Source: an uncultured Bacilli bacterium (GTDB lineage Bacteria > Bacillota_I > Bacilli_A > RF39 > UBA660). Taken from it: 26,182 bases of DNA. Positions 1-6,923 of this stretch are shown here, piece by piece. Position numbers and translations under genes: made by a program. How positions within the stretch are numbered: the first letter of the stretch is position 1; each line of letters starts with the position of its first letter. Location: the NCBI GenBank assembly GCA_944332645.1, contig CALVKK010000003.1:1-26182 (forward strand), written 5' to 3'. The notes beneath the pieces are model-generated. The model searched no databases. It saw only the letters and a list, made by a program, of their open reading frames with translations, and had not been told where the DNA came from.

Positions 1-1
1 A

Positions 2-70
2 TATTTGTATATAAATAATAATATTAAAAGGATTGATGAAATAATTGATTTCTGTTTGGAGGTAAAATAA
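2..70 (+). CDS. mrnC: C-terminal tail of Mini-ribonuclease 3 (partial)
   Basis: An open frame enters from the left edge and ends at TAA 68-70, sharing one base with the rlmB ATG (TAATG). Its last 22 residues, starting YLYINNNIKRIDEIIDF, resemble the final helices of Bacillus Mini-III RNase, which follow a GYLFL-type motif. Mini-III is a dimeric RNase III-like enzyme, without a dsRNA-binding domain, that matures 23S rRNA. The gene order mrnC-rlmB-sigH is the same as in Bacillus apart from a missing yacP-type gene, which supports the call. Only the C-terminus is visible and no catalytic residue can be checked, so the assignment rests on synteny and a short similarity recalled from memory. Confidence 0.6.
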   Translation, partial: YLYINNNIKRIDEIIDFCLEVK

Positions 71-741
71 TGTACGTATATGGCAAAAACGTTGCTAAAG
101 AAATGCAAAATAAAATTGAAAAAGTTTATGTTACACATAGCTTCAAAGATAAATCTTTGTTAAATAAAATAAAAGCTCCAATTATATATGTTGATAAAAA
201 TAAATTAGATAAAATTGCAGGAGGAGTTCATCAAGGAATTGTTTTAAAAATTGCAGATTACAAATATAAAAATATTGATGATCTAGCTGGTGATAAAGTT
301 GTAATATTAGACCATTTAGAAGATCCGCACAATTTAGGTGCTATTATTAGAACCTGTGAAGCTGCAGGAATAAAAGATATTATTATACCAAAGGATCGTA
401 GTGTTCAAATTAATAGTACCGTTATGAAAACAAGTGCTGGTTGTTTGGATCGTGTTAATTTGTATCAAGTAACTAATTTAGTTCAAACAATTCAATATTT
501 AAAAAAACAAGGATTTTGGATAATTGGTACAGATATGAATGGAACTGATTATAAAAAAATTGATTATAATGGAAAAATAGCTATTATTATAGGTAATGAA
601 GGAAAAGGCATAAGTAAATTGGTTAAAGAATCATGCGATTTCGTTGCCAGTATTCCAATGTATGGAACAGTTAATAGTTTAAATGCCTCAGTTGCAGCTG
701 GAATTGTTTTGTTTGAAATAAGGAGGAATCATGAATTATAA
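70..741 (+). CDS. rlmB: 23S rRNA (guanosine-2'-O)-methyltransferase RlmB (SpoU family)
   Basis: SpoU/TrmH-family (SPOUT fold) methyltransferase of 223 residues. Members transfer a methyl group from S-adenosylmethionine to a ribose 2'-OH; RlmB acts on G2251 of 23S rRNA in E. coli. All three SpoU motifs are visible: HNLGAIIRTCEAAGI (motif 1, with the key Asn and Arg), IIIGNEGKGIS (motif 2) and IPMYGTVNSLNASVAAGIVL (motif 3), the last two forming the trefoil knot that binds SAM. The N-terminal 70 residues fit the L30e-like substrate-binding domain, and the protein is slightly shorter than the usual ~245 residues. GGAGG at 58-62 precedes the ATG and lies inside the mrnC tail, so the two genes are probably co-translated. 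The 3' end overlaps sigH by 11 bases. Exact target specificity within the family is inferred from synteny. Confidence 0.85.
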   Translation: MYVYGKNVAKEMQNKIEKVYVTHSFKDKSLLNKIKAPIIYVDKNKLDKIAGGVHQGIVLKIADYKYKNIDDLAGDKVVILDHLEDPHNLGAIIRTCEAAGIKDIIIPKDRSVQINSTVMKTSAGCLDRVNLYQVTNLVQTIQYLKKQGFWIIGTDMNGTDYKKIDYNGKIAIIIGNEGKGISKLVKESCDFVASIPMYGTVNSLNASVAAGIVLFEIRRNHEL

Positions 742-1330
742 AGAGTATAATGATTATGAGTTATTAGATTATATACATAGTTGTAATGAAGAAGCCAACG
801 AAATATTAATTTATAAGTATCGACCTTTAACAATTAGTATTGCTAAAAAAATGCTAAGTTATTGTCATGGTGGAGTTGATTTAAATGACTTAATTCAAGA
901 AGGCATGTTAGGATTAAATGATGCTATTAATTCATTTCGAGAAGATAAAGAAGCTAATTTTAGTACATATGCTAAACTGTGTATTGAAAGAAGAATATAT
1001 AGTTTAGTACGCAACACTAGAGCTTATAAAAACAAAATTTTAAATGAGTCACTTTCGATAGAAGATGATGAAGAAAATTATATTGATCCTTTTTTAGCTG
1101 ATAATAAAAACAATCCTGAATCAATGGTTGAAGAATACGATTATCAGCAGAATATAATTTTAAAACTAGAACAACAATTAACCGATTTTGAAAAACAAGT
1201 TTTTGAACTCAAAAAAAACGACTTTAATTATAAAGAGATCGCTGATATTTTAGAAAAAGATGTTAAAGCGATTGACAATGCTATTCAAAGAATTAAAATA
1301 AAACTAAAAAACATTATGAAGCAATCATAA
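731..1330 (+). CDS. sigH: RNA polymerase sigma-H factor (SigH/Spo0H-type)
   Basis: A sigma-70 family protein of 199 residues. Region 2 shows YKYRPLTISIAKKM and GGVDLNDLIQEGMLGLNDAI, then FSTYAKLCIERRIYSLVR (-10 recognition and melting). Region 4.2 is FNYKEIADILEKDVKAIDNA, a helix-turn-helix ending in the IQRIKIKLK segment. The spacing and the phrase AIDNAIQR match Bacillus SigH closely. In Bacillus, SigH drives early-stationary-phase, competence and sporulation-entry genes. The start follows AGGAGG at 721-726 and lies inside the rlmB end. The mrnC-rlmB-sigH order supports orthology. The stop codon sits inside a hairpin shared with the convergent gene. A role in sporulation here is inferred from the family and from sigG elsewhere in the window. 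Confidence 0.85.
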   Translation: MNYKEYNDYELLDYIHSCNEEANEILIYKYRPLTISIAKKMLSYCHGGVDLNDLIQEGMLGLNDAINSFREDKEANFSTYAKLCIERRIYSLVRNTRAYKNKILNESLSIEDDEENYIDPFLADNKNNPESMVEEYDYQQNIILKLEQQLTDFEKQVFELKKNDFNYKEIADILEKDVKAIDNAIQRIKIKLKNIMKQS

Positions 1331-1336
1331 TGTTTT
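1308..1336. terminator. Shared bidirectional terminator between sigH and the convergent DUF6512-like gene
   Basis: AAAACATTATGA at 1308-1319 and TCATAATGTTTT at 1325-1336 form a perfect 12-bp stem with loop AGCAA. Read on the minus strand the stem is followed by a run of six T; on the plus strand by four T inside the stem end. Both stop codons (TAA 1328-1330 plus; TAA at 1335-1337 minus) fall in the 3' arm. Confidence 0.8.
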
Positions 1337-1871
1337 AATCAGTATAAATGTTAATACCATATTTATTTTCAGTAGTATCAAAGAATATATAGTTTTCAAG
1401 TGGTTTATAAGTTAAGTAACCAAAAATAATATAAACTAAAATAATACCAATTATTCCAATTATGTTTTGATGTTTTATATTTCGATATTGCAGTAGATAA
1501 TAACTTAACAACTGTTCAACAACAATGACTAAAAATAATAGTCCGATTGCAATAATCATATTTTCGCCAAAATTATTATAAATTGGGATGAAAATAATTA
1601 AATATAAAATAATCGCTATTATAGGTATAATAAATAACTGTAATAGAAAATTATTAAATTGAATTTTATTTTTACTTAATAAAATATAATCGATAATTCC
1701 ATAAACAACAAAAGAACTATAAATCAATTTCATATGTTCCCAAATACTTTCATTTACAGGAAAAAAGATACTAAATAAAGAATTAGGTAACCATTCATAT
1801 AAAAAATGAAATAGGAAGCATAATAGGAATATACCTAAAACTCCAACAACCTTAATAGTTTTTAAATTCAT
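1335..1871 (-). CDS. DUF6512-like multi-pass membrane protein
   Basis: A 178-residue hydrophobic protein with about five membrane segments (roughly residues 8-27, 50-67, 74-98, 104-128 and 134-155). Its clearest motif is FPVNESIWEHMKLIY around residues 37-51, just after the first segment; this NESxWEH motif is characteristic of a Firmicutes family I know as DUF6512, for which no function is established. The start is ATG at 1871 on the complement with GAGGTG eight bases upstream. It stands alone on the minus strand, convergent with sigH and divergent from dnaG. The C-terminal ~20 residues are polar and lie on the side opposite the conserved motif if five segments is right. No catalytic or transport signature is seen, and I do not assign a role. 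Confidence 0.65.
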   Translation of the reverse strand: MNLKTIKVVGVLGIFLLCFLFHFLYEWLPNSLFSIFFPVNESIWEHMKLIYSSFVVYGIIDYILLSKNKIQFNNFLLQLFIIPIIAIILYLIIFIPIYNNFGENMIIAIGLLFLVIVVEQLLSYYLLQYRNIKHQNIIGIIGIILVYIIFGYLTYKPLENYIFFDTTENKYGINIYTD

Positions 1872-1928
1872 AAAACACCTCTTTTTTAATAATATGAATA
1901 AAAATGGTCAAAATATGTAAGTAAAAAA

Positions 1929-1956
1929 AGGAAATAATACTTTTTTTTCGTATACT
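1929..1956 (+). promoter_or_regulatory. Candidate promoter region of dnaG-rpoD
   Basis: A -10-like TATACT lies at 1951-1956 with no recognisable sigma-A -35 hexamer 16-18 bases upstream. AGGAAAT at 1929-1935 matches the sigma-H -35 consensus AGGAWWT, and 13 bases further on CGTAT is a poor match to the GAAT-type -10. The Bacillus sigA operon is known to have a sigma-H promoter, which makes the element worth noting, but the match is incomplete. Confidence 0.3.
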
Positions 1957-1976
1957 AATAGTTAGGGGAGAAGTAT

Positions 1977-3704
1977 ATGAATGCGATAACGGCTGAAAAA
2001 ATTAATGAGATTAGAAATAGTGTCAATATAGTCGATATTGTGTCACGCTATATTGCTTTAACTAAAAAAGGAAAAAATTACTTTGGTGTTTGCCCTTTCC
2101 ATGAGGATAGCGATCCTTCCTTAAGTGTTTCGCCTGACAAACAAATTTTTTCTTGCTTTTCTTGTCACACTGCAGGTAATGTTTTTACATTTGTCAAGGA
2201 ATATGAACATGTTTCATTTTTAGAAGCCGTTAAAATAGTTGCTGATATTGCAGGAATTGACTTTTCATATAAAACAACCAATAAACCACTTATCAATCAT
2301 GATATTTATAATATTTATGAAATCGGACAAAAGTTTTATTTAAACAATATCAATACAAGATTTGGTCAAACTGCGAAAGAATATTTATATAGACGAAAAA
2401 TAACCGATGAATTAATTAAAGAATTCGAAATTGGACTAGCTATCAAAAATAATAAAGCTTTATCTAATTTATTAGCAAAAAAAGAATTTAAAGAAAAAGA
2501 TTTGATCGATAGTGGATTAGTTGTTAAAGATGAAAGAGGATTTCATGATTTCTTTTATGATCGAATTATGTTTCCACTTCACGACCTTAATGGAAAAGTA
2601 ATTGGTTATAGTGGTCGAATTTTTTATCAAAGTGATGCACCTAAATATATTAACAGTAAGGAACATATTTTATTTAAAAAAGGTGAATATTTATATAATT
2701 ATTCTAAAGCTAAAAATGAATGTCGAATTAAAAATACCGTTATTATAATGGAAGGATTCATGGATGTTATAAGAGCTTATAGTGTTGGTGTTAAAAACGT
2801 TATTGCTACACTAGGAACAGCTTTTACTAAAGAACATGCTAATTTAATTAAAAGATTAGCTAATAATGTTATCATTTGTTTCGATGGTGACCAAGCTGGT
2901 GCTAAGGCAACTTTTGCTTGCAGTGAACTATTGATAAATTTAGGAGTGATTCCTAAAGTTGTTCGTTTGGAAGATAACCTTGATCCTGATGATTATATTT
3001 TAAAACATGGTAAAGAAAAATTCCTAGATAAAATAAATAATCCAATGAGTATTATGGATTTTAAATTAAGTTATTTAAAAAATGATAAAGATATGACTCA
3101 AACTGTTGATAAAGCAAAATATGCTAGTCAAGTTATCGAACAGTTAAACAATATTTCTGATGAGATATTAAAAGAAATTACATTAAAAAAATTGAGCCAA
3201 GAAACAGATTTAGATATTGAATTTTTAAAAGACAAATTAGGTGAAAAAGAAGTAAAAAAAAGTATTAAACCTAAGGCAATCATTAAAATGAATAAATATA
3301 AAATAGCTGAATTAGGATTATTATATTATATGTTAAGAAGTGGTGAAGTAATTAAGATGTTTGATAATCGTACTGTTTATTTTCCGACTAAAGAATATCG
3401 ATTATTAGCTCATGAAATAAGTTACTTTTATAAAACTAATGGGTATATTAATGAAGCTGATTTTATCTCGGATTTAGATGATTCAATGATCAAAGTGTTG
3501 GGAGAAGTAGAATCTTTAGATTTAAAAGAAGAATTCACCAATGACTTAATTGTGGATTATATTAATGCTATTGAAGAAAAAAACATCGATGATGAAATGA
3601 ATCGTTTGGAAAAATTACAACGAGAGGAGATTGACGAATTAAAAAAAGCCGAAATTGGACAAAGAATTATCGAATTAAAAGTTAGGGGAGAAAAAAATGT
3701 ATAA
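1977..3704 (+). CDS. dnaG: DNA primase DnaG
   Basis: A 575-residue bacterial primase, which makes RNA primers at the replication fork with DnaB helicase. The N-terminal CHC2 zinc finger is complete: C39, H42, C60 and C63 in CPFHED and CFSCHTAG. The catalytic core follows, with RIMFPLHDLNGKVIGYSGR, then the TOPRIM domain with EGFMDVIRAY (catalytic Glu) and CFDGDQAGAKAT (metal-binding Asp pair). The C-terminal ~150 residues are a Lys/Glu-rich helical segment where the helicase-binding domain would be. The start is ATG 1977 after AGGGGAG. The gene overlaps rpoD by eight bases, the dnaG-rpoD pair that is standard in Bacilli, so replication and the main sigma factor are co-expressed. Confidence 0.96.
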   Translation: MNAITAEKINEIRNSVNIVDIVSRYIALTKKGKNYFGVCPFHEDSDPSLSVSPDKQIFSCFSCHTAGNVFTFVKEYEHVSFLEAVKIVADIAGIDFSYKTTNKPLINHDIYNIYEIGQKFYLNNINTRFGQTAKEYLYRRKITDELIKEFEIGLAIKNNKALSNLLAKKEFKEKDLIDSGLVVKDERGFHDFFYDRIMFPLHDLNGKVIGYSGRIFYQSDAPKYINSKEHILFKKGEYLYNYSKAKNECRIKNTVIIMEGFMDVIRAYSVGVKNVIATLGTAFTKEHANLIKRLANNVIICFDGDQAGAKATFACSELLINLGVIPKVVRLEDNLDPDDYILKHGKEKFLDKINNPMSIMDFKLSYLKNDKDMTQTVDKAKYASQVIEQLNNISDEILKEITLKKLSQETDLDIEFLKDKLGEKEVKKSIKPKAIIKMNKYKIAELGLLYYMLRSGEVIKMFDNRTVYFPTKEYRLLAHEISYFYKTNGYINEADFISDLDDSMIKVLGEVESLDLKEEFTNDLIVDYINAIEEKNIDDEMNRLEKLQREEIDELKKAEIGQRIIELKVRGEKNV

Positions 3705-4782
3705 TGAAATAAAATCTTTTGAAGAAAGAAAAGATGAACTAGTTAAATTAGGAAAAAAACAAGGGTACATTACTTATGAAGAGTTAGCTGCTACTTTAAA
3801 AGGATTAGATTTAGATGCTGATTCATTAGATGATTTATATAACATTTTTAATGAAAATAATATTCCTGTTGTTTCTGAAGAAGAAGCTGAAAGTCCTGAA
3901 AATATTAATGATAAAATGCTGTTAGACGATAACACATTAACTAAAGATCTAAACATTAATGATCCAGTAAGGATGTATTTAAAAGAAATTGGACAAATTA
4001 AATTATTAACTACTGATGAAGAGTTAGATTTAGCTGATCGCATTTTGGAAGGCGATGAACAAGCGAAAACAACTTTAGCTGAGGCCAATTTGCGTTTGGT
4101 TGTCAGTATCGCCAAAAGATATGTCGGTCGTGGTATGTTGTTCTTGGATTTGATTCAAGAAGGAAATATCGGTTTGATGAAAGCTGTTGAAAAATTTGAT
4201 GTAACTAAAGGCTATAAGTTTTCAACTTATGCTACTTGGTGGATTAGACAAGCAATTACAAGAGCAATCGCTGACCAAGCTAGAACGATTAGAGTACCTG
4301 TTCATATGGTTGAAACAATTAACAAATTAGCTAGAATTCAAAGACAATTGACACTTGAATTAAATAGAGAGCCAACCGAAGAAGAATTGGCTAAAAAAAT
4401 GAATACATCTATCGATAAAATAAGAGAAATATATAAAATTAGTCAAGAACCAGTTAGTTTGGAAACACCGATTGGTGAAGAAGACGATTCACATTTAGGT
4501 GATTTTATTAAAGATGAGCATAATATGAGTCCTGAAGAATATGCAACAAATGAAATGTTAAAAGATGAAATAAGTGATATCTTATTAACTTTAACTGAAC
4601 GAGAAGAAAAAGTCATTAGGTTAAGATTTGGGCTTGAAGACGGTAAGGCAAGAACTTTAGAAGAAGTCGGACAAATGTTTGGCGTGACTCGCGAAAGAAT
4701 TAGGCAAATTGAAGCAAAAGCTTTAAGAAAACTAAGACATCCTTCAAGATCAAGGAAATTAAAAGATTATTTAGATAATTAA
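3697..4782 (+). CDS. rpoD: Primary RNA polymerase sigma factor (SigA/RpoD)
   Basis: A 361-residue group 1 sigma factor, close to the Bacillus length. Region 1.1 is short (about residues 1-85, acidic). Region 1.2 begins at DPVRMYLKEIGQIKLLT. Region 2 contains LRLVVSIAKRYVGRG, DLIQEGNIGLMKAVEKFD and YKFSTYATWWIRQAITRAI (the aromatic/basic strand-opening and -10 binding helix). Region 3 contains RVPVHMVETINKL. Region 4.2 is LEEVGQMFGVTRERIRQIEA, the -35 binding helix-turn-helix, ending KALRKLRHPSRSRKLK. The ATG lies inside the end of dnaG with AGGGGAG just upstream. It directs most transcription in growing cells, and several promoters found in this window fit its TTGACA/TATAAT preference. Confidence 0.97.
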   Translation: MYNEIKSFEERKDELVKLGKKQGYITYEELAATLKGLDLDADSLDDLYNIFNENNIPVVSEEEAESPENINDKMLLDDNTLTKDLNINDPVRMYLKEIGQIKLLTTDEELDLADRILEGDEQAKTTLAEANLRLVVSIAKRYVGRGMLFLDLIQEGNIGLMKAVEKFDVTKGYKFSTYATWWIRQAITRAIADQARTIRVPVHMVETINKLARIQRQLTLELNREPTEEELAKKMNTSIDKIREIYKISQEPVSLETPIGEEDDSHLGDFIKDEHNMSPEEYATNEMLKDEISDILLTLTEREEKVIRLRFGLEDGKARTLEEVGQMFGVTRERIRQIEAKALRKLRHPSRSRKLKDYLDN

Positions 4783-4798
4783 AAATTTTCAATTATGA

Positions 4799-4838
4799 TA
4801 TCATGTTTATAATTTTTTAAAAAGTTATAAATATGATG
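4799..4838 (+). terminator. AT-rich hairpin after rpoD, possible terminator
   Basis: The segment 4800-4812 pairs with 4825-4837 (13 bp, one G-T pair) and the inner bases T-rich/A-rich extend the stem to a very small loop, so up to ~19 pairs are possible. The nearest T-run (4851-4858) starts about 12 bases after the stem, farther than in a classical terminator. It could instead be an mRNA-end stabiliser. Confidence 0.45.
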
Positions 4839-4868
4839 AGATATAATTGATTTTTTTTATTGAAAAGT

Positions 4869-4897
4869 TTGACAAGGATGTTTTTTTGTATTAAAAT
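4869..4897 (+). promoter_or_regulatory. Sigma-A promoter of the Nudix/winged-helix regulator
   Basis: TTGACA at 4869-4874 and TAAAAT at 4892-4897 are separated by 17 bases. The promoter lies about 35 bases before the ATG at 4932 and shows that an in-frame ATG at 4860 cannot be the true start. Confidence 0.75.
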
Positions 4898-4931
4898 AAT
4901 GGGTGTAAAAAAAACACAAAGAGGAGTTTTT

Positions 4932-5603
4932 ATGAATGATTTTAAAAATGAAAATAGTTTAATGCTGGAAACTGTAATTGGTATTTTTACTGTCAACAAA
5001 GGAAAAATAAAAATTTTATTAATGCGTAAAAAAAGTGATCCATATAAAGGTCATTGGATTTTGCCTGGGTCAATTCTTAATGTTACTGAAACTTTAGAAG
5101 ATAATGTTAATGACATTATAAATGATAAGTTAGGATTCCCATCTATGTATATTGAACAATGTTATACTTTTAGTCAGGTTAATAGATATCAAGATTCTAG
5201 AGTGTTAGCCGTTTCCTATATTGGTCTTATTGATAATATTACTTTAGTTTTAAAAAAACAGGATCGAGAGGGAATAGAATTAGAATGGTTCGATATTAAT
5301 TCGATTCCAAAAACAGCGTATGATCATGATCAAATCATTACAAAGTTAATTGAGTATTTAAGAAAACGAATAACTAATAGTAATATTTTGCGAATTCTTT
5401 TTCCAAGCGATTTTACTTTGCCTGAGTTGCAAAAAGTTTATGAGCAGATTTTAAATATTAAAATCGATCGTCGTAATTTTCGCAAAAAATTAATTAATTT
5501 GGAATATGTTGTTTATACTGGTGATGTTAATGAAGGATATATGGGTAGACCCGCTAAGTTGTATCGCTTTAATGAAGAATTAAAGGAAAGGGATATTTTT
5601 TGA
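4932..5603 (+). CDS. NrtR-like transcriptional regulator: degenerate Nudix domain plus winged helix
   Basis: A 223-residue protein. Residues 12-145 are a Nudix fold: strands TVIGIFTV and IKILLMRKK, the phrase GHWILPG, then the Nudix-box helix at 46-69. The box keeps G46, E53 and G68 but has D61-I62 where catalytic Arg-Glu is expected and D65-K66 in place of Glu-Glu, so hydrolysis is unlikely. Residues ~150-223 are a winged helix ending in GYMGRPAKLYRF, the wing signature of NrtR regulators. NrtR proteins bind ADP-ribose or related NAD metabolites and control NAD or sugar genes; the ligand here is unknown. ATG 4932 follows GAGGAG by six bases. It overlaps a small membrane protein gene by four bases. 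No operator repeat was identified near its promoter. Confidence 0.8.
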   Translation: MNDFKNENSLMLETVIGIFTVNKGKIKILLMRKKSDPYKGHWILPGSILNVTETLEDNVNDIINDKLGFPSMYIEQCYTFSQVNRYQDSRVLAVSYIGLIDNITLVLKKQDREGIELEWFDINSIPKTAYDHDQIITKLIEYLRKRITNSNILRILFPSDFTLPELQKVYEQILNIKIDRRNFRKKLINLEYVVYTGDVNEGYMGRPAKLYRFNEELKERDIF

Positions 5604-5788
5604 TAGACAAATTTAAATTAAATAATCATGGGTGGGGATTACAAGCTATGCTTGCCGGTATTTTAGTATTATTGATTGCACTTGTTATTGTTGCTATTCT
5701 TGTTGACAATGTTTTTAATAACAAGGTGACAACAGATGATGATTCATCAATAGAAACTTCGTACGTTGAGACAATTAAAAATATATAA
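5600..5788 (+). CDS. Small single-pass membrane protein of unknown function
   Basis: A 62-residue protein that starts at TTG 5600-5602, overlapping the TGA stop of the regulator, with a purine-rich AAAGGAAAGG about ten bases upstream. Residues 1-16 are polar (DKFKLNNHGWGLQAM), residues 17-40 form one membrane segment (LAGILVLLIALVIVAILVDN), and the tail is acidic and hydroxylated. The NHGWGL phrase just before the membrane segment is the only distinctive motif. The stop-start overlap implies translational coupling to the regulator, so it may work with or be controlled by it. It is not a clear pilin (no prepilin motif) and not a secreted protein (no cleavage site). I recognise no family. Confidence 0.6.
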   Translation: MIDKFKLNNHGWGLQAMLAGILVLLIALVIVAILVDNVFNNKVTTDDDSSIETSYVETIKNI

Positions 5789-5813
5789 AAAATTTTATGT
5801 TTAGTCGAATTGT

Positions 5814-5833
5814 AATTAATTATTAATTTTTTT
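5814..5833 (+). terminator. Weak AT-only terminator candidate after the small membrane protein gene
   Basis: AATTAAT at 5814-5820 and ATTAATT at 5822-5828 are inverted repeats followed directly by a T-run to 5833. The stem is short and has no G-C pair. Confidence 0.3.
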
Positions 5834-5892
5834 GCAGTATTTATAATATTTTTCGTAGCTAACTTATTTTAATGAAAAGTGTATATTAGTAC

Positions 5893-5922
5893 TTGACAAA
5901 CATATAATAAAAGTGGTAAACT
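5893..5922 (+). promoter_or_regulatory. Sigma-A promoter of the str operon
   Basis: TTGACA at 5893-5898 and TAAACT at 5917-5922 with an 18-base spacer. This leaves an untranslated leader of about 85 bases before rpsL. Confidence 0.65.
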
Positions 5923-5936
5923 GATACTGCGTTTGA

Positions 5937-5994
5937 TTTGGATTTGCTTAAGCAAATCTAAAATTAATAACAGAAATGAAACACCTGGAAGTGT
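5937..5994 (+). promoter_or_regulatory. Structured leader of rpsL
   Basis: Two hairpins can form in the leader. The first pairs 5937-5947 with 5952-5962 (TTTGGATTTGC with GCAAATCTAAA, one G-U pair, loop TTAA). The second is small, ACAC 5981-5984 with GTGT 5991-5994 around CTGGAA. Neither is followed by a T-run, so they are not terminators. str-operon leaders are sites of ribosomal-protein autoregulation in other bacteria; that role here is a guess. Confidence 0.4.
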
Positions 5995-6013
5995 GTAATG
6001 AAAGGAGGAAACA

Positions 6014-6427
6014 ATGCCTACAATTAATCAATTAATCAGAAAAAATCGTAAAGACAAAACACGTAAGAGAAAATCGCCAGTTTTAGGAATTGGATATAAC
6101 AGTAAAGATAAAGTTCATACAAATCAAAATTCACCTCAAAAACGTGGTGTTTGTACTCGTGTTGGAACAATGGCACCTAAAAAGCCAAACTCTGCGTTAC
6201 GTAAATATGCTCGTGTAAGATTATCTAATGGTATGGAAGTTACAGCTTACATTCCTGGGGAAGGACATAATTTACAAGAACACTCAGTCGTTTTAATTCG
6301 TGGTGGTCGTGTTAAAGATTTAATCGGTGTCAGATATCACATTATTCGTGGTACAATGGATACGGCTGGAATTGAAAAGCGTCGTCAAGGACGTAGTAAA
6401 TATGGTAGTAAAAAACCTAAAAAATAA
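6014..6427 (+). CDS. rpsL: 30S ribosomal protein S12
   Basis: A 137-residue S12, the decoding-centre protein of the 30S subunit. It carries the ~13-residue insertion near residues 22-40 that is typical of Firmicutes (SPVLGIGYNSKDKVHTNQN). The loop PKKPNSALRK (55-64) keeps Lys56, equivalent to E. coli Lys43, so classical streptomycin-resistance substitution is absent there. The second loop reads GGRVKDLIGVRYH: Lys101 and Asp102 (the methylthiolation site in E. coli) are conserved, but Ile104 stands where nearly all bacteria have Pro (Pro91 in E. coli, counting Met). The codon is ATC at 6323-6325. AAAGGAGG precedes the ATG. First gene of rpsL-rpsG-fusA. Confidence 0.97.
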   Translation: MPTINQLIRKNRKDKTRKRKSPVLGIGYNSKDKVHTNQNSPQKRGVCTRVGTMAPKKPNSALRKYARVRLSNGMEVTAYIPGEGHNLQEHSVVLIRGGRVKDLIGVRYHIIRGTMDTAGIEKRRQGRSKYGSKKPKK

Positions 6428-6441
6428 GAAAGGAGATAGTT

Positions 6442-6909
6442 ATGCGTAAAAGACGTGCAATTAAAAGAGATGTATTACCAGATCCGATATACAATTCAAA
6501 ATTAGTAACAAAACTAATTAATCGTTTAATGATCGATGGTAAAAAAGGAATTGCTCAAACAATTCTATATGACTCTTTTGAAATGATAAAAGAAAAAACA
6601 AAACAAGAACCGATGGACGTTTTAAACAAAGCTTTGGAAAATATTCAACCAGCGTTAGAAGTTAAATCACGTCGTGTTGGTGGAGCTAACTATCAAGTTC
6701 CAGTTGAAGTAAGACCAGATAGAAGTCAAGCTTTAGGATTAAGATGGTTAGTACAATATGCTAGATTAAGAGGCGGTCATTCAATGGCTGAAAATCTAGC
6801 TAATGAAATTATTGATGCATCAAATGGTGTTGGTGCAGCAGTTAAAAAACGTGAAGACACACATAGAATGGCAGAAGCTAATAAAGCATTTGCTCATTAT
6901 AGATGGTAG
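6442..6909 (+). CDS. rpsG: 30S ribosomal protein S7
   Basis: A 155-residue S7, which binds the 3' major domain of 16S rRNA and starts assembly of the 30S head. Recognised by the N-terminal MRKRRAIKRDVLPDPIYNS, the helix LINRLMIDGKKGIAQ, the beta-ribbon SRRVGGANYQVPVEVRPDR and the C-terminal EDTHRMAEANKAFAHYRW. Length equals the Firmicutes norm (156). The start follows AAGGAGA by six bases. It lies 14 bases after rpsL and 14 before fusA, in the universal str order. In E. coli S7 represses its own operon translation; no matching site was identified here. Confidence 0.97.
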   Translation: MRKRRAIKRDVLPDPIYNSKLVTKLINRLMIDGKKGIAQTILYDSFEMIKEKTKQEPMDVLNKALENIQPALEVKSRRVGGANYQVPVEVRPDRSQALGLRWLVQYARLRGGHSMAENLANEIIDASNGVGAAVKKREDTHRMAEANKAFAHYRW

Positions 6910-6923
6910 AAAGGATTTAATAT

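Noticed and set aside
3774..4115. Minus-strand open frame of 113 codons inside rpoD
   Set aside because: It lies wholly opposite a well recognised sigma factor; its product is serine-rich and has no motif or ribosome binding site.
4799..4860. Considered a small RNA or riboswitch between rpoD and the Nudix regulator
   Set aside because: Only one AT-only hairpin is present, with no conserved riboswitch core recognisable.
4860..4931. Longer N-terminus for the Nudix regulator starting at ATG 4860
   Set aside because: It would contain the TTGACA/TAAAAT promoter and has no SD, whereas ATG 4932 follows GAGGAG.
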